Shown here: piece after piece, positions 44,719-56,293 of the stretch
Layout: every line of letters starts with the position of its first letter
Position numbering within the stretch: the stretch's first letter is position 1
NCBI RefSeq assembly: GCF_030247185.1
Contig: NC_080571.1
Span: forward strand, 206,280,195 to 206,344,194
Reading direction: 5' to 3'
Source of the DNA: Malaya genurostris
Lineage: Eukaryota; Arthropoda; Insecta; Diptera; Culicidae
DNA length: 64,000 nt
The notes under the pieces: generated by a model
Seen by the model: the letters and a program-made list of their open reading frames with translations, nothing else
The model's database searches: none
What the model was told of the DNA's origin: nothing
Position numbers and translations under genes: made by a program

Positions 44719-45852
44719 CACAGTCCCAGGCTGGCTGAGCCAGAGGTTGTTGTGCAGGATCTTTCAGTGCACATTCTAAACTCGGAGGAGTATCTTTAAC
44801 GCATCGAATTAAGAACATCGTGCTAGCACCGAACAGAGGCGGAATTCCAGCGAGTATGAAGGGTAACTTGTACGAACCAAGATGATCGTATAGCATTCCA
44901 GCGATGGGTGGTCCAACAGTCAATGGAACTGAACACAATCCAAGTAGGAATCCAATTGCTTGAGTAGCACCACGTGGTCCACAAATATCATAGGCAATGG
45001 GTCCCAGTAGCGAAATGAAGCATCCGTCAAATAACCCCATCGCCAAGGCTATAAACAGTAATACAGGAAACGATCCGGTCGATGGAAGGCACATTGTCAG
45101 GGTCCCAATCATTATGAATGACATTTGCTGAAGTAGTACACGGTTGACTCGTGGAAGATCCGCAATAAATCCGAAAATCAGTCGACCCAATCCAGAGGTG
45201 ATTCCAATACATATAACGGGCAAATTTTCTTCCTCTCCAGGAAATGAATCTTTCACAAACTTGCCCATGTGAACATAGGGTACGAAGTATCCGAAAAGTG
45301 CGATCGGGATAGACAACGCCCAAATGATATATTTCTTCTTCTTCCAATTATCAAAATTGATGAAAGATCGCATCATGGTGTTAAATTGCGACCGGCCTGG
45401 TTTGATCTTCGGTGGCGGTGGTGGTGGGTGCAATGGTTTATACAGCAGCGAACAGAATATCACAAAACTTGAAATCACAGATAGAACACGGAACGACGTT
45501 GCCAGTCCTGTTTGTTGCACTAATTTATCTAGCAAAATAGGCATGATAGCAGTGAAAACGCTCGAACCTGCCGTCACAACTCCATTCACCAATCCCAAAT
45601 ACTTTTTGAAATAATGTCCTAGAATTGCTAACGAAGGTGTATATGCCAGAGCGGCTCCCAAACCGAACATCACTCCATAGGTAATGTACAGGGCGGAAAC
45701 ATTGTGTGTGACGAATGAAGACAGGAACATGCCACCACACGTGAGGATTCCTCCACACAGCGTGGTCCGACGCAGACCAATCTTGTCCGTCAGTATTCCA
45801 GATACTGGTGACAGCAGGAAAGTGGTTCCAATGGTAAGTGATCCAACCAGTG
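44719..45852 (-). CDS. SLC16-type transporter, exon 2 (transmembrane core)
   Basis: Encodes TM2 to TM12 of a 12-span major-facilitator transporter of the SLC16 (monocarboxylate/aromatic amino acid) family, acting at the cell membrane. It opens at the acceptor ATTTTCAG|CAC at 45853. LVGSLTIGTTFLLSPVSGIL is TM2, DKIGLRR the MFS loop, and YFKKYLGLVNGVVTAGSSVF the second SLC16 signature. A Pro-rich cytosolic loop (HPPPPPPKIKPGRS) separates the two halves. The second half holds ISIPIALFGYFVPYVHMG-type TM7 and CGPRGATQAIGFLLGL. The upstream part before the first Met (45730) is clearly coding and joins exon 1 in frame. No defects. Confidence 0.93.
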
Positions 45853-46708
45853 CTGAAAATTTGAAGAATACTTAGATTAAAACTCAGTTAAACCAAAGAT
45901 GTTTTGCAATAAAAATATTCATTAGTTAGAATTCAGTTTCATCATTTTTATGATGTACTAAAATGTTGTAAAACTCAATTCACGTAGTATGCTGTCTAAG
46001 TATTAAACAATATAAGATTTCATCTAGATACATGGCCGCATATTTTGTTTTTCATTACAAATATTTCTTATTAATGTGCGATATGCTCAATTGCGTCACA
46101 ACTCGTCAACTAAGTTGTTTGTGGCCTTTAAATTTATAAATTATACAACAAACTGCACTCATATTTAGTTAAACCGGATATAGTTTTGATAGTAGCTTAG
46201 ATATATTTTGAGTTTTTTCTTAATTTAACTGCTCTATCTTAATCGATTTACCACGTTCCAGGGAAATTATAGGTTTGGATATTGTCAATCCGCTTTGTTA
46301 TTAGTGCACATATGTCTGAAAAAATTATGCAACAATCTGACAACATCATTGCTAAGCGTATTAGTCGTACAGTAAGAAATAGCATAAACCAACTAGGTAG
46401 CATATTGAATTTCATATCAGGCTTCCGTATCTCTTTATGTTTTTAATCGCATAAAACAGGGAGGGCTTCACGGGAACAAGCTAGAGTGCATGCACAAATG
46501 ACGTTGCATTTATGCGGATATGCCCCACATGATGTGACAATGCAGGATGGCTTTAGGAGGAAGCGCTTGATCATGCATCGACATGGTTTCAAACTTCAAC
46601 TACAAAGACGTCCACATACAAATCTTTTACAGATTTCCAATCGTTTGTTAGCTTATGCGAGTGTTCAAAATAGAACTCACTTATATAACAGATCGGCTGA
46701 AAAGTTCG

Positions 46709-47367
46709 TGTTCGCAACAGCGAAGCGTTAACCTTCCATTCGCAGCAAGCGAAGCGTCAACCTTTCATACGTAACAGCGAAGCGTCAACCTTTCATTCAA
46801 TTCACTCACACACCAACACATCAATAAGGAACGTTCGAGAATGATCCATTCAGTCAACTACGCAAAGCGACAAATAGCAATACCATCACTCCCGCTCATT
46901 CTCCCACTGCAGCCAATGGGAAGCCAGGATACATCAGACAATACAACCGATTCAGCTATAAATACACATTTTCAATAGATGTAAAATCAGTATTTTTTAA
47001 ACCTTCGAATAGAAAACATTAAAAGCAAAAGCAAGTGAACTAATCATTCATCCGAACAATTCTTCTGGTGCTTTCGAACGGTCTACAGCCAGGACACAAG
47101 TGACTGCCGGTGGAAACGCTCTCGGCCAGAGCGGTTTTGTCTTCCGCTTGCTTTCGATTTCTTCAAGTGACCTTTCTCCGATTGATATTGTTTTAATGCG
47201 TCAGTACAGTCGTTGCATCCCCTGCAAAGAGTTCTTCGATATTCAGATGCACCTTACTGAAAGTCATTAAACAAATCGTTCGCCCTCCTCCCTGTGGTGC
47301 TCCAAGAGATGCAAGTATTCCAGTAGGTTGAGTACTTGCTTTCATCAAACGTTGGCGCAAGCCAACA
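46709..47367. mobile_element. Solo LTR of a retrotransposon, 5-bp TSD
   Basis: A 659-base insertion that starts TGTTCGCAAC and ends GCAAGCCAACA, i.e. TG...CA. It is flanked by GTTCG at 46704-46708 and 47368-47372. Inside are a TATA-like GCTATAAATAC near 46956 and a possible poly-A signal (ATTAAA) near 47020. Together these mark a solo LTR in the plus direction, left by recombination between two LTRs. The superfamily is not clear; five-base duplications suit BEL/Pao, Copia or some Gypsy elements. Near its start are three tandem repeats of 28-29 bases. Confidence 0.85.
46714..46798. repeat. Three tandem 28-29-bp repeats in the LTR
   Basis: The phrase ACAGCGAAGCGTTAACCTT and two close variants follow each other directly at 46714, 46742 and 46771. 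Repeats in this position of an LTR often act as enhancers; here that is inference. Confidence 0.8.
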
Positions 47368-47529
47368 GTTCGTATCGTTTCTATGAGAGGGCGCCACTAG
47401 AATTAAATCCATACCATTTTCAGTTAGTACCAACCTTCAAAAGATACGTGTATAAATTTGACAGCTGTCTGATTATTAGTTTGTGAGATATTGCATTTTG
47501 ATTGAAGCTACTTTTGTTATTGTGAAAAA

Positions 47530-48158
47530 ATGGAAAAAAAGGAATTTCGTGTGTTGATGAAACACTACTTTTTGATGAAAAAAAGTGCCGCCGATACCAA
47601 AAAATGGCTTGATGAGTGTTATCCAGACTCTGCACCGGGCGAAGCAACAATTCGTAAGTGGTTTGCAAAATTTCGTACTGGTCATATGAGCACCGAAGAC
47701 GATGAACGCAGTGGACGTCCAAAAGAGGCTGTTACCGATGAAAACGTGAAAAAAATCCACAAAATGATTTTCAATGACCTTAAAGTGAAATTGATCGAGA
47801 TAACTGACACCCTAAAGATATCAAAGGAACGTGTTGGACATATTATTCACGAATATTTGGATATGAGAAATCGATCAAAAACAACAACGAATTGATGATT
47901 CTGAGCATGCTGAAATTGAACGAATTGGGCTTCGAATTGCTCCCTCATCCACCGTATTCTCCAGATTTGGCTCCCAGTGACTTTTTCCTGTTCTCAGACC
48001 TCAAGAGAATGCTCGCTGGTAAAAAATTTAGAAGCAATGAAGAGGTAATCGCTGAAACTGAGGCCTATTTTGAGGCAAAGGACAAATCGTACTACAAAAA
48101 TGGTATCGAAAAGTTGGAAGATCGCTTTAATCGCTGTATCGCCTCTGATGGCAATTAG
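47530..48158 (+). pseudogene. Irritans-type mariner transposase, central deletion
   Basis: The N-terminal half is open from ATG 47530 (MEKKEFRVLMKHYFLMKKSA, WFAKFRTGHMSTEDDERSGR, the paired HTH domain). After SKTTTN the frame ends at a TGA near 47893 and resumes with LGFELLPHPPYSPDLAPSDF, the third catalytic Asp, and the natural C terminus (NRCIASDGN). About 130 residues with the first two Asp are missing. The DNA-binding half is well kept, so a truncated binding protein could in principle be made. Confidence 0.9.
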
Positions 48159-48777
48159 GTTGAATAATAAAAACGAATTTTGGCAAAAAAATGTGTGTTC
48201 TTATTAAACGATACGAACATTTCAGCCGAACTGTTATTAACAAAGACAGTCTTCACGACGCAAGATCTTACACTGAAAATAATTTGCACGCTAGCATCAT
48301 GTGCAAAGCATTTGAATTATCACTACTTGTAGAACACATGAAATTCATGAAAATATACACTCAACTCATGAAATGAGTGTAAAAACTGTTGATATTTAGT
48401 AGAAATAATGCAACAATTATCTGCAATGCACATCAAAACGATAAGATATATAGATTCTATATGAGTTTCATATGAATGTCACATTGTTTTCCACATAGAT
48501 TTCAATTGAAACAGAGTTGTCCGAATCAAGTGTTTTGCACATACATTTGTGCTGTACTCATTTCCACTAGAAAATAAAGTGTTTAACACATGTAGCTCGA
48601 TTAAATAGTAAAACACATATCCAAAGAAAAAGCACAAATCTTGTGATTTTACATCTCATAAGATGCACATAAATGGAGCGTCAAAGTTCACGTAAAATGT
48701 TCGGATCCTGTAAAATTTATTCGAATTCAACATTGATTTATTACACATTAAAATTGTCGTCATTTGGTGAAAAAATA

Positions 48778-49905
48778 CATGGGTTGAAAAGTCCCGGGCC
48801 TAATGCATAGATGGCGTTAGTTTTATTGCAGTCGCCTTTTTTCAGTTAATGCCAACCTTTAAAAGACAGCAGTTAAAATTTCATGATATTCTATTCATTC
48901 GTTTGTGAGTTATTGTGCTAACAGTGGCGCTACTTTGGTTATGTTCAGAACAATGGATCAAAAACAATTTCGTATTTTAATTTTACACTGCTTCTTGATG
49001 GGAAAAAATACAGTTCAAGCGAAGCAATGGCTTGAAAAGTGTTATGGAGACTCCGTTCCATTAGATACAACAAAAAAAATGTTGGTTTGCTGACTTCAAA
49101 CACAATATCGTACAAAATCGTTTTGAATGATCAAAAAATGAAGTTGCGTGAGTTAGCTGACATCGTAACGATATCAGAAGAACGTGTTGGCTTTGTATTG
49201 TATGAGCATTTAACTATAAGAAAGCACTGTTCAAAGTGGGTGCCGCGTTTGCTCACTGTTGACCAGAAACGAGAACGTGTTAATGATTCGTAGCAGTGTT
49301 TGACCATGTTTAAACGTAACAAAGCGAAGTTTTTCTGTCGATATGTGACAATGGATGAAACATGAATACATCACTTCACTCCGGAATCAAAACGATCGTC
49401 ATCTGGTGAGCCTCTTCCAAAACGCCCGAAAGCACAACAATCGACTGGAAAGGTTATGGCCTCGGTATATCGGGATGTGGGTGGCGTAATATTTATCGAC
49501 TGTCTTGAGAATAGAAATACCATTAACAGTGAATATTATAAAGCATTATTAGAGCATTTGAAAGCTGAAATTGCAAAGAAACGACCGCATATGGCAATGA
49601 AAAAGGCCACAAATCATTCAAAACAATGGCAAAACTATATGAACTGAACTTCGAATTGCTCCCGCATCCACCGTATTCGCCAGATTTAGCTCCCAGCGAC
49701 TACTTGCTGTTTGAAGACCTGAAAAAAATGTTCGTCGGTAATAAATTTCGCCCGAATCAAGTTATCACTGAAACTGAAGCCTATTTTGAAGCAAAAGATA
49801 AATCGTTCAAGAAAAGTAGTATTGAAATGTTAGAGCGGCACAGAAATGATTGCGTTGCTCTTGATGGTGATTACGTTGATGAATAATTTATAATTTATTG
49901 ACAAA
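48778..49905 (+). pseudogene. Irritans-type mariner with decayed transposase
   Basis: Left end CATGGGTTGAAAAGTCCCGG after a TA at 48776. The transposase begins at the ATG at 48953 (MDQKQFRILILHCFLMGKN), shifts frame near 49070, shows the first Asp region (VTMDET, then HHFTPESKR) near 49350 after a stop at 49290, and then VYRDVGGVIFIDCLENRNTI. The second Asp block is destroyed (PHMAMKKATNHSKQW). The third is intact in YSPDLAPSDYLLFEDLKK, with a natural end near 49886. The right terminal repeat was not found. It is nearly full length, so it may date the family. Confidence 0.85.
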
Positions 49906-50278
49906 TATTATATGAATAATCTAAAAGTATATGTCGATAGGTATGTGTAATATGAAGCAAATTTATTGTATGTAATAAGTTATTACCAAACTATAAAATC
50001 CAGTAATAACTGAGATTTTAAGTCAAGAAATAAGAAATCATTGCTCAGCCACTGATTTGTACAGTAGATCAGTATGGGCACAGGGTGTACACAAATTAAA
50101 CGAATGATATGAGTATTATATAATCAAGAGCCCCGACGCACGACCTGGCAGTTACAATCGGGGCTAAATAAATATTTTTGGTTTTGGTATAATAGTTATT
50201 ATTATTAATAGTAATAATAATAATAAAACTTCTTTAGTTAACTCACATTTTATTTCAATTTATCTCATTTTGAATAAA

Positions 50279-50405
50279 TAGGGTAACGGTACCTCCATTC
50301 ATCTCAGCTCCAGTATAGTTATTTTATATACGAAAACCTTTAGTTAGAGTGGGATCTGGTGCTCTGTTCGATATATTGACTTATAGGGTAAGATGAAAAT
50401 AGATA
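50279..50405. repeat. Short repeat AGGGTAACGGTACC, copy 1
   Basis: Starts AGGGTAACGGTACCTCCATT and ends ATAGGGTAAGATGAAAAT; shares this plan with 52428-52555. It is about 125 bases and non-coding. The start resembles the GGGTAAC ends of the TA-flanked MITE at 31291, so the families may be related. Confidence 0.6.
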
Positions 50406-50500
50406 CCTTCGCTGTAATAGCAATAATGCATAATTTTTGAACTATTTTCTGCAGTATTGCTTCATAGACCGAAGAAGCTGAGCCGAATTTGGTGCTGATC

Positions 50501-50620
50501 AAAGCGGGAAACGTACTTAAAGCAAATCAAAGGGACATTGTCAGAGCAAGAACCTAATAGATTTCTCTCTTGTACTCTGACAGGGTCCCTTTGATTTGCT
50601 GCATGAATGTTTCCCGCTTT
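50501..50620. repeat. Foldback of 46-base arms
   Basis: AAAGCGGGAAACGTACTTAA through TTGTCAGAG (50501-50546) pairs with CTCTGACAGGGTCCCTTTGA through CCCGCTTT (50575-50620), with a few mismatches. It may be a MITE or a hairpin; no target duplication is clear. Confidence 0.7.
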
Positions 50621-52001
50621 TGTCCTGCTAATGTCAGTCACCATCAGCTTCTAGCTCTAACTCTGTTTTCGACCTTAAAGCCGAAGCAAAGATAGTGTAT
50701 CCGATTCTATCACAGTTTGGGTTGAAATATGAAGCCGATGTGATTTGTGAGATCAAGTTTATCATCAAGAATAATTTTTCAAGTTCATCACGAATGATGC
50801 TTAAGAATACTTTGCAAAATGTTGTAGTCAAATCTAATCATCGAGCGCCTGCGGGAAAATTATATGACGGAATATTTAGAGGCGTTTAGTACCATCCTGT
50901 TGGAGTGACACCATTCCACCAGTCCTATGTGGATGGGAAGAAAGCGCCACGTTTATTGTATGGTTCTTCACACATTCGGTTCAATTATGACTACAATCAA
51001 TCTCATCGAAATGTTTGCTTATTAAATAATAGCTTGCAGCGATTCGTCTGTTAAGGTTCAATAGCAAGAATAGAGGAAACGAATGAACCCCACAAGCGAA
51101 AGCATCGAAATGACGCACACAGGATCAAAAATGTTCATCAATCTTTATAGTGTTAAAAGATTAACCAAATGCAGTACAAAGTTCGTTCATATTGTTTTGT
51201 AGTTGTTGTATAAGTCATCCGTATGTCTCCTCAGTACAATCACCAACAATCTGTATGAAAAATCTGTCACACTGTTACTCTTTCTTTTCTAAACCTGAAC
51301 CTAGAACAGATTTACATAATGGGAAAGATTCTAGAGCAGATAATAACGATAAAAGTTGTTATTGTGTTTTCAAGCTCTCACTCAAGTTTCCGTAAATGAT
51401 ATAGACCAACTATTTTCAACCTCTAGGTCGCGTGACCTCCGGGTCTCTCTATCTTGGAAGTTTGTGAATATATGTACATGTTTTTAAATTAATGATGTTG
51501 GACATTACATTCATGTGCAGGTCTGTTCTCAGATATCCATAAAAATTTTTTGGGTGTCTACTAATAAATCGTATGCGAAATAATCTTGTATACTTTCTAT
51601 TCAAGCTAATTTAATTTTAAATGTTTCCCCTAAAATAAACACCGACAAATAGGAATAGAATCTTACTTCGAGACACGATGTTTTATTCATATTACTGGTA
51701 AAATCAAATGATTTACGACAATCTCATTACTTGATCATATATTAAACGATTTTATCACCGGTGAAGGCGTATTTTCTGTTACCAGGCCACGTGTTGTGCA
51801 TAACGCGTCGTAAACAACTTCAACCTGTTCTTATTATTGCATCTATACAAATAGAATATATGAATGATGACAAGTAAATAACTAGTTACAATCTTCAATA
51901 TTCATAGACATTCAACAGTGCACCAGTCTGGTTTAACTGCATGGCTTTAAATATTACGAATACTAATGATGTTTATTCAAAGCTTGGTTCTTTAACACAT
52001 T

Positions 52002-52051
52002 GTGGGAGATAAGTGCTTGGGTAGCACCTAACCACAATCTACTTGTTTGAG
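52002..52051. repeat. Uninterrupted copy of the MITE insertion site
   Basis: GATAAGTGCTTGGGTAGCAC and CTAACCACAATCTACTTGTT, a run of about 50 bases that recurs at 53888-53904 plus 55299-55329, where the MITE at 53906-55296 splits it. It serves as an empty-site reference. Confidence 0.7.
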
Positions 52052-52427
52052 TACGTATAACGGCTAACGATGGTATGTTTCCGTGAGCTAATGCCTAGTG
52101 ACAACTGAGTTTTACTCGAGTACCACGCTTAATAAAGGATATCGTCCCGTTTCAAACGAAACCCGATGTTTATAAAAAATTTTCTCTGACTTGTGAAATA
52201 TGGTACAGTAAACGTAAACATATTCAATCGAACTCCAGACCCACCACGAGCGAACGATAATTGTTCCAATTTACAATTTAACTCAGTTTGATCCGCCACT
52301 GGAAGCCAATCAATTTATCAATGGATACGAAGTCAGATCCGTTATCACGATTGAAAAAATGTGTGCGAATAAGACTACTGCAACAACTCTTCAATCGATC
52401 GGATACTAACCTTTATCATTGAGCTAT

Positions 52428-52555
52428 ATAGGGTAACAGTACCCATATTCATCTCATCTCGTCTTTTATCCTAGCTTTTGAACCCCTCCAGTTAGTTTGC
52501 TATGTCTTTTAATTGTATTGACGCATAGGGTAGGATGAAAATTGGAGTAGTTTTG
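52428..52555. repeat. Short repeat AGGGTAACAGTACC, copy 2
   Basis: Second copy of 50279-50405 in the same orientation: AGGGTAACAGTACCCATATT ... CATAGGGTAGGATGAAAAT. Confidence 0.6.
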
Positions 52556-53240
52556 ATTCGAATGCCTAAACAAAAGGGAATTCTTATTATACGCACTACT
52601 TTTGCAATGATGAAGCTTGACAAGAGCAAAGCGAAAATGTTTATAGTGAGAGTACGCCAAGTACCATAATGAATTGAATTGATGAAATAAATATAGTTAC
52701 AACCATTATAATAGCATTATGCTCATGTAACACATTATTCATAGAGTAAAGACCTTTTCGAAACTTTTATTTACGGCTCGTTTATAGAGTGGAGACATTT
52801 TGAAACGATTTATTTACAGTTCGCTTTCGACTCGTCTGTACATTATAGTTCAATGTGAACTGCCACTAACAGTACTGGTTCTTTTTTGCAATAGTGTTGT
52901 TGCAGCAGAATAGTACTTAGCAATTGCCTTGAGCAGGGGTCGGGAACCTTTAGAGCCGAAAAAACCAAAAACGCTATTCACAAAATTTCAAACTTTCTAA
53001 AGAACCACAAAATATTTTCTGAACAACAATAAATTGTACTTGAATAAAAAAAGTTTTTTTTTGTAGAAAACTAGAAAATTCCAAACGATTCAAAGTGGAT
53101 GTCGTTTTAATATTTGAAAAATCTTGAACTGAAGACAAATGTCTCAAAATGTCAACCCTTTAACTACCATATTGATGGAGCTAGAGTGGTTCTATTGATT
53201 TACGTTTTATTTGAATTTCAAAGAAAACGCTCTACCAGAA

Positions 53241-53838
53241 ATTTTGAAAAAAAATCAGGAATGTTTTGAGTATTGTCAGGAAGGTTCACATTTTCTTCAA
53301 TTTTTCTGGAGATGAATTCCATGCATTAAAAAATACTTAAATGTATTGAAACATATTTGCCTGCACTTCCAATTTTGGTACCACTCTGGATTTTTAGTAT
53401 AATATAAATAACTTTTGATAAGGTGTTCTTGCTTGCCAAAATGCATCTTTCTCATTTTTTTCAAATTTGGACAATCACAAGAACTCATTTTTTTAAAATA
53501 AAATAACAATCAACCATGCGTGTTCATTAGAGTTCTATAAAAATGAAAATCATGGTAATTAGCTGGGTAGTTATGCACTATGCATTTACTTCTAATAGAA
53601 TCTTAATGGAGATTCATGGTTGATTGTTAATTTATTCTTAGAAAAACTTAAACATTGAGTTAAAAAATGAAACCAAAGCACTTTAACGTGTCCCAAAAAT
53701 TTTTAACTTATTACTTAAAGACGGAAGTATACGAAAATATGTTTCAAAATTTTCAAATATTTTTAATGCAATAAATACATCTTCAAAATATGACAATGAC
53801 AATGCCTGAAACATCTCTGATTTTTTTCAAATTTTTCG
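53241..53838. repeat. Long imperfect foldback
   Basis: The left arm (53241-53530, e.g. AATCAGGAATGTTTTGAG and TAACAATCAACCATG) pairs with the right arm (53603-53838, CATGGTTGATTGTTAA and GAAACATCTCTGATT), about 240-290 bases each with many mismatches. No coding content. It may be an old foldback transposon. Confidence 0.65.
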
Positions 53839-53905
53839 ATGGATGCTTCAAAAATCAAATAAAATAAAAATCAATTGATAATTGATGTGGAAGATAAGTG
53901 CTTGC

Positions 53906-55296
53906 CCCAAGTAGCAATCCGCAACTAGTTCTGATACGACAAAGTCCAAACTATGTTGCAACAAGAGCACGAATATGTGTTTTATGTTATACTGGTTAAA
54001 ACATGGTGACAGCAATCTTTCATCATAACATAACTAGTAACGAAATAGTTATTTAGGTTTCCAATCATAACATCTTTGTGTCATATTGAATTAAATATAA
54101 TTTATAAGCTATCGTTACTCAAATCAAACATATCTTTAATCACAGCAATGCTTCTAGCCACTAGTTGAAAATAAGTTTATTTGACTTCAATAGTAGCAAC
54201 CCGTAACTAGTTTTGATACCACTCAACCCAACTGTGTTGCAACAAGAGCACGAACATGTTTTTTATGTTATACTGGTTAAAACAAGGTGACAGCAGTGTT
54301 TCTGTATAACGTAAACATTGAACTGACTATCATTTGTAAGGTATTGTTACTTGATTCTAACATATCTTTAAACACAGCTATGCAGTTAGCTACTAGTTGA
54401 AAAAAGGTTTATTTTCCGTTGCGAAACCATTGTAAATACGTTAACATATATGTGAATCTTTACTGTGAATTGATATAGCAATAACTTAGATATTATAAGA
54501 TTATAACATATAATTTCTGTATTGATTCAGACAGTTATCGGTAGGTTTTCCCAACGTTATGATAACGAAAATGCAAACAAAACAACCTTTGTTGGCTTGA
54601 ATATGGCGAACACAATATGGAGTCTCAAGAAGTGTATGAAACGTAAATAAAACCTGGATATTATCTTTTTCAAAACTACTTTTTGCCGAAAATAGTGAAA
54701 GGCAGAATAGTCATTTTTGTTCTATGCACTGTCATAAACACGAAGAAAATAATATATGGATTGAACATCGATTGTGATAATATTATGGTTCTCATGATAT
54801 ATGAATTTAAAATAATGAGAATTCACTCTACTTGGAATAATTCTGAGCATTCGGAACATAGGGTTATTATGTTGTTTATTTTTTATATCTTTATAAACAG
54901 ATTTTGATTGAAGGCGCATGAAAAACAGTTAAGTAAAATTAAATTCCGCTCGACAGTTTTTGGATCGTTGTGAAATTTGTACCTTGTATAAAGTTTGTGA
55001 TTTAAAGTACTCTACTGCTTTTTTATTGATGATAGAAAAGTATTCTGGATTCATTCAATGTTTATAATGTCAATGGTGACTAAGTTTCAACTAGTTTACT
55101 TGAAAACAAGTTATTTTCAAGTTATGAAAAGATAAGTTACAACGTAACGACAACTTATTTTTAGCCGACTTAACAACTTGTAGAAACTGCGCTTTTTGAG
55201 TCATGCAAGTGGTTAGATGTTAGCAACAATCACTCAAATATCTGGTTGCAAACTAGTCACAAACAAGCTAGCGTAACAAAAATTGTTACTTGGGAT
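53906..55296. mobile_element. MITE family CCCAAGTARCAAT, long copy
   Basis: Starts CCCAAGTAGCAATCCGCAAC and ends AAAAATTGTTACTTGGG. A segment with CAACTAGTTCTGATAC and TGTTGCAACAAGAGCACGAA is repeated about 285 bases on (from 54200), so the copy is enlarged by an internal duplication. The related short copy is at 59880-60384. It splits a 50-base sequence found intact at 52002-52051. Confidence 0.7.
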
Positions 55297-55499
55297 GGGT
55301 AGCACCTAACCACAATCTACTTGTTTGAGCAGTCCAAGCTATTTTATATGGAACAACGTTATTTTTTTAAGGCAGATTTCGCCCGACTAGAACCTTTGAA
55401 AAAGGTAAAATATGTGAGAACCAGTTGCAAAGTGTTTAATGTCAGAAGTATATTCGGGTTCGCAAATCAAAGCATAGGGTGCTGCTCTTACAAGCCAGT

Positions 55500-55625
55500 G
55501 GTCGTATGTTTGATCGTTGTACTAGCCATGAAATTATCCTGTACGCTATGAATCGGCTGCGAAGTCTGTTGAAACAGAAAGGCCAAATTCCACAAAAGAA
55601 ACGTAATTCCAAGACTTAGCTTTTT
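55500..55625 (+). mobile_element. tRNA-type SINE, copy 2
   Basis: Matches the SINE at 14962-15111 in reverse: ACTAGCCATGAAATTATCCT, GAATCGGCTGCGAAGTCTGT, TTGAAACAGAAAGGCCAAAT and a tail TTCCAAGACTTAGC. The head is shorter and lacks the B-box-like portion. The opposite-strand 131-codon frame over it is not a gene. Confidence 0.65.
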
Positions 55626-56050
55626 ATATTTCGGGTATGTATCATAGATCCCATTTACAATTTTCATTATTTCACATACTTTTTTATTGTACTTTTTGGC
55701 TCTTAAGTAGAGAAAATGAGGCGGCATGTATGAAAAAAACGAACACTTTTTGAATGTTCGATCGAATGAATAACCAGAAAGAACATTAAATTCATCAAAG
55801 CATCCGATAGAGTTTACAGCGTATACAGAATTGCTAGGTAGATTTTGACAGATCGACGAAAATTTGATCACTAAACGCTTCATAATCGTACAATTAACAA
55901 AATAATGAACGAACGGTAAGCTGTTGGAAGTTTAATAAATATTCTTCGAATTCTGTATAATTTTCCAAGTGAGTGAAATATTTACAACCATTTGTCATTT
56001 ATCATTTAGAGTGTTTAATTCATTTTGCATTGAGAGATGTATTTCGATAG

Positions 56051-56293
56051 TCCCACGACAAAAGGGCCTAACTGCAAATGAGAGCCTCTCTTTGTTTACT
56101 TTCTCTTTCGGTTATTACGGAGCCATTATTGCAAATTCTCTAAAGTTTTCAATATAAATCAAAAGATTGTAGTTATACCTTGAAAGTATTGCGAAGAGTA
56201 AAGCGCCAAATATAAAATCAGTTCAGTAAATCGTGAAAGAAAAAGTAAACAAAGAGAAACTGGCATTTGCAGTTAGGCCCTTTTGTCGTGGGA
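56051..56293. mobile_element. MITE-like foldback with perfect 30-bp ends
   Basis: TCCCACGACAAAAGGGCCTA at 56051 is exactly inverted to 56293, 30 bases in all. A second inverted pair (CTTTGTTTACTTTCTC and GTAAACAAAGAG) follows inside. Total length is 243 bases. No clear target duplication. Confidence 0.7.

Larger units (their letters stand above)
46688..48234 (+). mobile_element. Irritans-type mariner, internally deleted, with solo LTR in its end
   Basis: Left end ACAGATCGGCTGAAAAGTTC at 46688 and inverted right end GAACATTTCAGCCGAACTGT to 48234, flanked by TA (46686-46687 and 48235-48236). The left end is broken by an LTR (46709-47367) and resumes at GTTCGTATCGTTTC. Without the LTR the element is about 880 bases, against 1.3 kb for a full mariner. 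Confidence 0.88.

Noticed and set aside
55488..55883. 131-codon minus-strand frame
   Set aside because: Its end is antisense to a SINE and the rest has no motif.
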